Under the pieces are notes generated by a model. That model made no database searches. It was not told the DNA's origin and saw only the letters and a program-made list of their open reading frames with translations. From CAZPAV01 sp964584755 (GTDB lineage: Bacteria; Actinomycetota; Acidimicrobiia; Spongiisociales; UBA5794): 64,000 nt of DNA. Position 1 is the first letter of the stretch. The number at the start of each line of letters is the position of its first letter. The stretch lies in NCBI GenBank assembly GCA_964584755.1, contig CAZPAV010000002.1:50919-114918 (forward strand). The letters are read 5' to 3'. The position numbers and the translations under genes are program-made. Shown one piece after another: positions 61,561 through 64,000 of this stretch.

Positions 61561-63512
61561 CACGCCGGCTCGAGCCAGCGGCGGATCCGCGCCGCGACCG
61601 CCTCCGGCGTGAACCCCCTGGCCTCGGCGAGCGCCTGCCACGGCGCCGACGCCCCGAATCCGTCGATCCCGATGCGCAGCCCGCGGCGCCCGGTGAAGGC
61701 CTCCCAACCCGTCGTCACCCCCGCCTCGAGGGAGGCCACGGGCAGGTCCCCGCCGAGGACCTCACGGCGGTATGCCTCCTCCTGACCGAGGAACGCCTCC
61801 ACGCACGGCATGGAGACGATCCGCAGCGAGATCCCGGCGAGGAGGTCGGCGGCGGCGGCGGCCAGCCACACCTCCGATCCGGTGGCCACGAGCACCGCGT
61901 CGTCGCCGGGACGCCGGACGTACCCGCCGCGGGCCGCATCCTCACGGCGGGGAGCATCACCGGGGACGGGGAGACCCTGTCGGGTGAGCACGATGGCGGT
62001 GGGCCCGTCGTCGCGGGCGAGCGCCGCCTCCCAGGCGACCGTCGTCTCCACCGGATCCGCCGGCCGCCACAGGTGCAGGCGGGGGATGAGGCGCAGGGAG
62101 GCGATCTGCTCGATGGGCTGGTGGGTGGGGCCGTCCTCGCCGAGGAAGATCGAGTCGTGCGTCCAGACCCAGACGGAGGGGATCCCCATGAGCGCGGCGA
62201 GGCGCACCGCCGGACGCATGTAGTCCGAGAAGGTGAGGAACGTCGCGCCGAACCCCCGCACCCCCCCGTGCAGGGTGAGTCCGTTCACCGCGGCGCCCAT
62301 GGCGTGCTCGCGGATCCCGAAGTGGAGGTTCCGGCCGGAGCGATCCGCCGCGGAGAACGAGCCGGAGGCGGCGATGAGCGTGTTCGTCGAGGGCGCCAGA
62401 TCCGCCGAGCCTCCCATGAGGTCGGTCCGGAGCCGGGCCGCCTCCTGGATGACCGCACCGGAGACCTTCCGGGTCGCCACCGCGGCCCCCGGCTCGTACG
62501 ACGGCACCTCGAGACGCACCGGAGCCGGCTCGTGGTGGGCCCGCCAGCGCCGCGCCAGGTCCGGATCGCCGGCGAACAGCGCGTCGCGGCGCGTCTCCCA
62601 GGCCCGCCGTGCCGCCCGTCCCCGGTCCATCGCCTCGGCGAAGAGGTCGTAGACCGGCTGCGGCACGGTGAACGGCGGGAGCTCCCACCCGAGACGGGCC
62701 TTCGCCGCCCGGACCTCGTCCTCGCCGAGGGGCGCCCCGTGGGCCGCCGCGCTGTCCTGCTTCGTCGGCGCGCCGTACCCGATGTGGGTTCGGCAGAGGA
62801 GGAGCGAAGGCCGGTCCTCCTCCGCGACGGCCTCCGCGATGGCGGCGGCGATGGCCTCGTGATCGTGACCGTCCACGGACCGCGTGTGCCAGCCGAGCGC
62901 CCGGAAGCGGGCGGCGACGTCCTCGGTGAAGGTGAGGTCCGTCGATCCCTCGATGGAGATGTGGTTGTCGTCGTACAGGTACACGAGCCGACCGAGGGCG
63001 AGGTGCCCGGCGAGCGACGCCGCCTCCGAGGAGATGCCCTCCATGAGGTCCCCGTCGGAGACGAACGCGTAGACGCGGTGATCGACGAGCTCCTCCCCGA
63101 AGCGATCCCGGAGGTGCGCCTCGGCGATGGCCATACCGACGCCCGTAGCGAAACCCTGCCCGAGCGGGCCGGTCGTCATCTCGATTCCCCGCTCCGGGTC
63201 GTACTCGGGATGTCCCGGGGTGGCCGACCCGAGTTGGCGGAACTCCCGGATGTCCTCCATCGAGAGGGGGAATCCGGCGAGGTGGAGGAGGGCGTACAGG
63301 AGCATCGAGCCGTGACCGTTCGAGAGGACGAAACGGTCGCGATCGGGCCACCGCGGCTCCTCGGGGTCGACCCGGAGGAACCGGGTCCACAGGGTGACCG
63401 CCAGGTCGGCCATCCCCATGGGCATGCCGGGATGGCCCGAGTTCGCCCGCTGGACGGCGTCCATGGCGAGGACCCGGATCGTGTCGGCGGCGAGCTGTTC
63501 CCTGCTGTGCAT
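61560..63512 (-). CDS. tkt: Transketolase
   Basis: Thiamine-diphosphate enzyme of the pentose phosphate pathway, moving two-carbon units between sugar phosphates. The 650-residue protein has NSGHPGMPMGMAD, LSNGHGSMLLYALLHLAG, TTGPLGQGFATGVGMA, VSDGDLMEGI with the metal site, and HFGIREHAMG in the pyrimidine-binding domain. The ATG at 63512 is preferred to GTG 63515 because GGGAGG lies four bases upstream of the ATG. A TAGCCT -10 box lies 21 bases upstream. Confidence 0.96.
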   Translation of the reverse strand: MHSREQLAADTIRVLAMDAVQRANSGHPGMPMGMADLAVTLWTRFLRVDPEEPRWPDRDRFVLSNGHGSMLLYALLHLAGFPLSMEDIREFRQLGSATPGHPEYDPERGIEMTTGPLGQGFATGVGMAIAEAHLRDRFGEELVDHRVYAFVSDGDLMEGISSEAASLAGHLALGRLVYLYDDNHISIEGSTDLTFTEDVAARFRALGWHTRSVDGHDHEAIAAAIAEAVAEEDRPSLLLCRTHIGYGAPTKQDSAAAHGAPLGEDEVRAAKARLGWELPPFTVPQPVYDLFAEAMDRGRAARRAWETRRDALFAGDPDLARRWRAHHEPAPVRLEVPSYEPGAAVATRKVSGAVIQEAARLRTDLMGGSADLAPSTNTLIAASGSFSAADRSGRNLHFGIREHAMGAAVNGLTLHGGVRGFGATFLTFSDYMRPAVRLAALMGIPSVWVWTHDSIFLGEDGPTHQPIEQIASLRLIPRLHLWRPADPVETTVAWEAALARDDGPTAIVLTRQGLPVPGDAPRREDAARGGYVRRPGDDAVLVATGSEVWLAAAAADLLAGISLRIVSMPCVEAFLGQEEAYRREVLGGDLPVASLEAGVTTGWEAFTGRRGLRIGIDGFGASAPWQALAEARGFTPEAVAARIRRWLEPA

Positions 63513-63533
63513 CACACCTCCCTGTGGGCGGGC

Positions 63534-63539
63534 AGGCTA
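63534..63539 (-). promoter_or_regulatory. -10 box TAGCCT for tkt
   Basis: TAGCCT on the minus strand is followed by a short leader with the GGGAGG ribosome binding site of tkt. Confidence 0.4.
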
Positions 63540-63562
63540 CCCGCCCCGGGTCCCGGTCCCGC

Positions 63563-64000
63563 TCACGCCACCGTACGCGGCGCGCGATCGGTGTCGTTGA
63601 GCCGCCGGACCCCGGTCGCGGTCACCACCACGATGTCCTCGAGTCGCATCCCCCAGGCTCCGGGGACGTAGATGCCGGGCTCCACGGAGAAGGTCATGCC
63701 CGCGGCGAGGGGGGTCGTCGCGCCGGCGACGAGGTAGGGAGGCTCGTGGGGATCGAGCCCGATCCCATGCCCGACGCGATGGATGAACCGCTCCCCGTAC
63801 CCCTCCTCCTCGAGCACCCGCCGGGCCGCGGCGTCGATCCGCTCGGCGGGCACGCCCGGACGCACCGCGGCGACCGCCGCCTCCTGGGCCCTCCGCAGTG
63901 CGTCGTACGCCCGCCGCACCTCGGGAGGGACCTCGCCCACGAAGAAGGTCCGGGTCGTGTCGGAGCAGTAGCCACCTCGTCTGCCGCCGAAGTCGACCAC
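63563..64000 (-). CDS. M24-family (Xaa-Pro) aminopeptidase, N-terminus beyond the window
   Basis: The visible C-terminal 145 residues are the metal-binding half of a pita-bread-fold peptidase: DFGGRRGGYCSDTTRT with the two Asp ligands, the metal His in HRVGHGIG, and Glu residues in SVEPGIY and RLEDIV. Xaa-Pro dipeptidases and aminopeptidases are the likely group. The coding frame is open to the window edge, so the true start lies outside. Confidence 0.9.
   Translation of the reverse strand: MVDFGGRRGGYCSDTTRTFFVGEVPPEVRRAYDALRRAQEAAVAAVRPGVPAERIDAAARRVLEEEGYGERFIHRVGHGIGLDPHEPPYLVAGATTPLAAGMTFSVEPGIYVPGAWGMRLEDIVVVTATGVRRLNDTDRAPRTVA

Overview
This 64 kb window is very GC-rich, densely packed bacterial DNA. 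Several markers point to an actinobacterium (Actinomycetota): the coenzyme F420 genes cofD and cofE, a quinone-reductase-type LpdA, a large membrane glycosyltransferase next to a DUF5719-like protein, and a biotin ligase divergent from acyl-CoA carboxylase genes. The order ahcY, SIS isomerase, phosphomannomutase, fbiA/fbiB (cofD/cofE), birA, accD, accA, lpdA follows the conserved order known from Mycobacterium tuberculosis (roughly Rv3248c to Rv3303c). The small details (archaeal-type AdoHcy hydrolase, stand-alone CofE, no whiB2 in place) fit a deep-branching class such as Acidimicrobiia or a relative, but the sequence alone does not fix the class. No rRNA, tRNA, CRISPR array, transposase or integrase was seen, and no gene-free stretch exceeds about 230 bases.

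Layout. (1) 1-4906: the end of an FtsH-like protease, then a four-gene minus-strand operon for phosphomannomutase, a Trm112-like zinc protein, a SIS isomerase and AdoHcy hydrolase. (2) 4976-13696: cell-surface genes (GT2, GtrA, PTPS-related GT-C-like membrane protein, two small Cys-rich proteins, a membrane thioredoxin, a DUF5719-like protein and a giant GT2-like membrane protein). (3) 13695-21231: F420 side-chain genes cofD-cofE, a UDP-sugar epimerase, a degenerate dienelactone hydrolase, biotin ligase, and both chains of an acyl-CoA carboxylase. (4) 21260-49910: about 28.7 kb of polysaccharide genes set into the otherwise conserved core order: five GT4/GT2 transferases, two deacetylases, a flippase, a candidate polymerase, WecA-like and CapD-like enzymes, a Wzz/BY-kinase-like protein, RmlA/RmlC, three SDR/CapD enzymes, a DegT aminotransferase, GNATs, and an unusual group of oxidoreductases and PP-loop enzymes. 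(5) 49916-64000: core metabolism and envelope: LpdA-like flavoprotein, B12-dependent acyl-CoA mutase large subunit, PASTA-type class A PBP, sirtuin, rhodanese-MoeB, CAP/SCP secreted protein, leucyl aminopeptidase, cobalamin adenosyltransferase, a membrane protein, transketolase and the end of an M24 peptidase.

How it works together. Most neighbouring genes on one strand overlap by 4 bases (ATGA or GTGA), so long runs are translationally coupled. The longest is the 11-gene minus-strand operon 35616 to 24207. Sugar phosphates from phosphomannomutase and RmlA, a WecA-like initiating transferase, several glycosyltransferases, the Wzx-like flippase, the candidate polymerase and the Wzz-like regulator form a plausible complete Wzx/Wzy surface-glycan route. 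The strongest candidate for undescribed biology is the middle of that operon: an L-2-hydroxyglutarate-oxidase-like FAD enzyme, a SAF-domain dehydrogenase, RmlA/RmlC without RmlB/RmlD, an asparagine-synthetase-like enzyme lacking the glutaminase cysteine, and a second PP-loop protein with a CxxCxxC cluster. Together they look like a pathway for an unusual, ATP-dependent N-acylated or amidated sugar. Several monocistronic genes start 6-9 bases after a TAnnnT-type -10 box with no ribosome binding site, which points to common leaderless transcripts.
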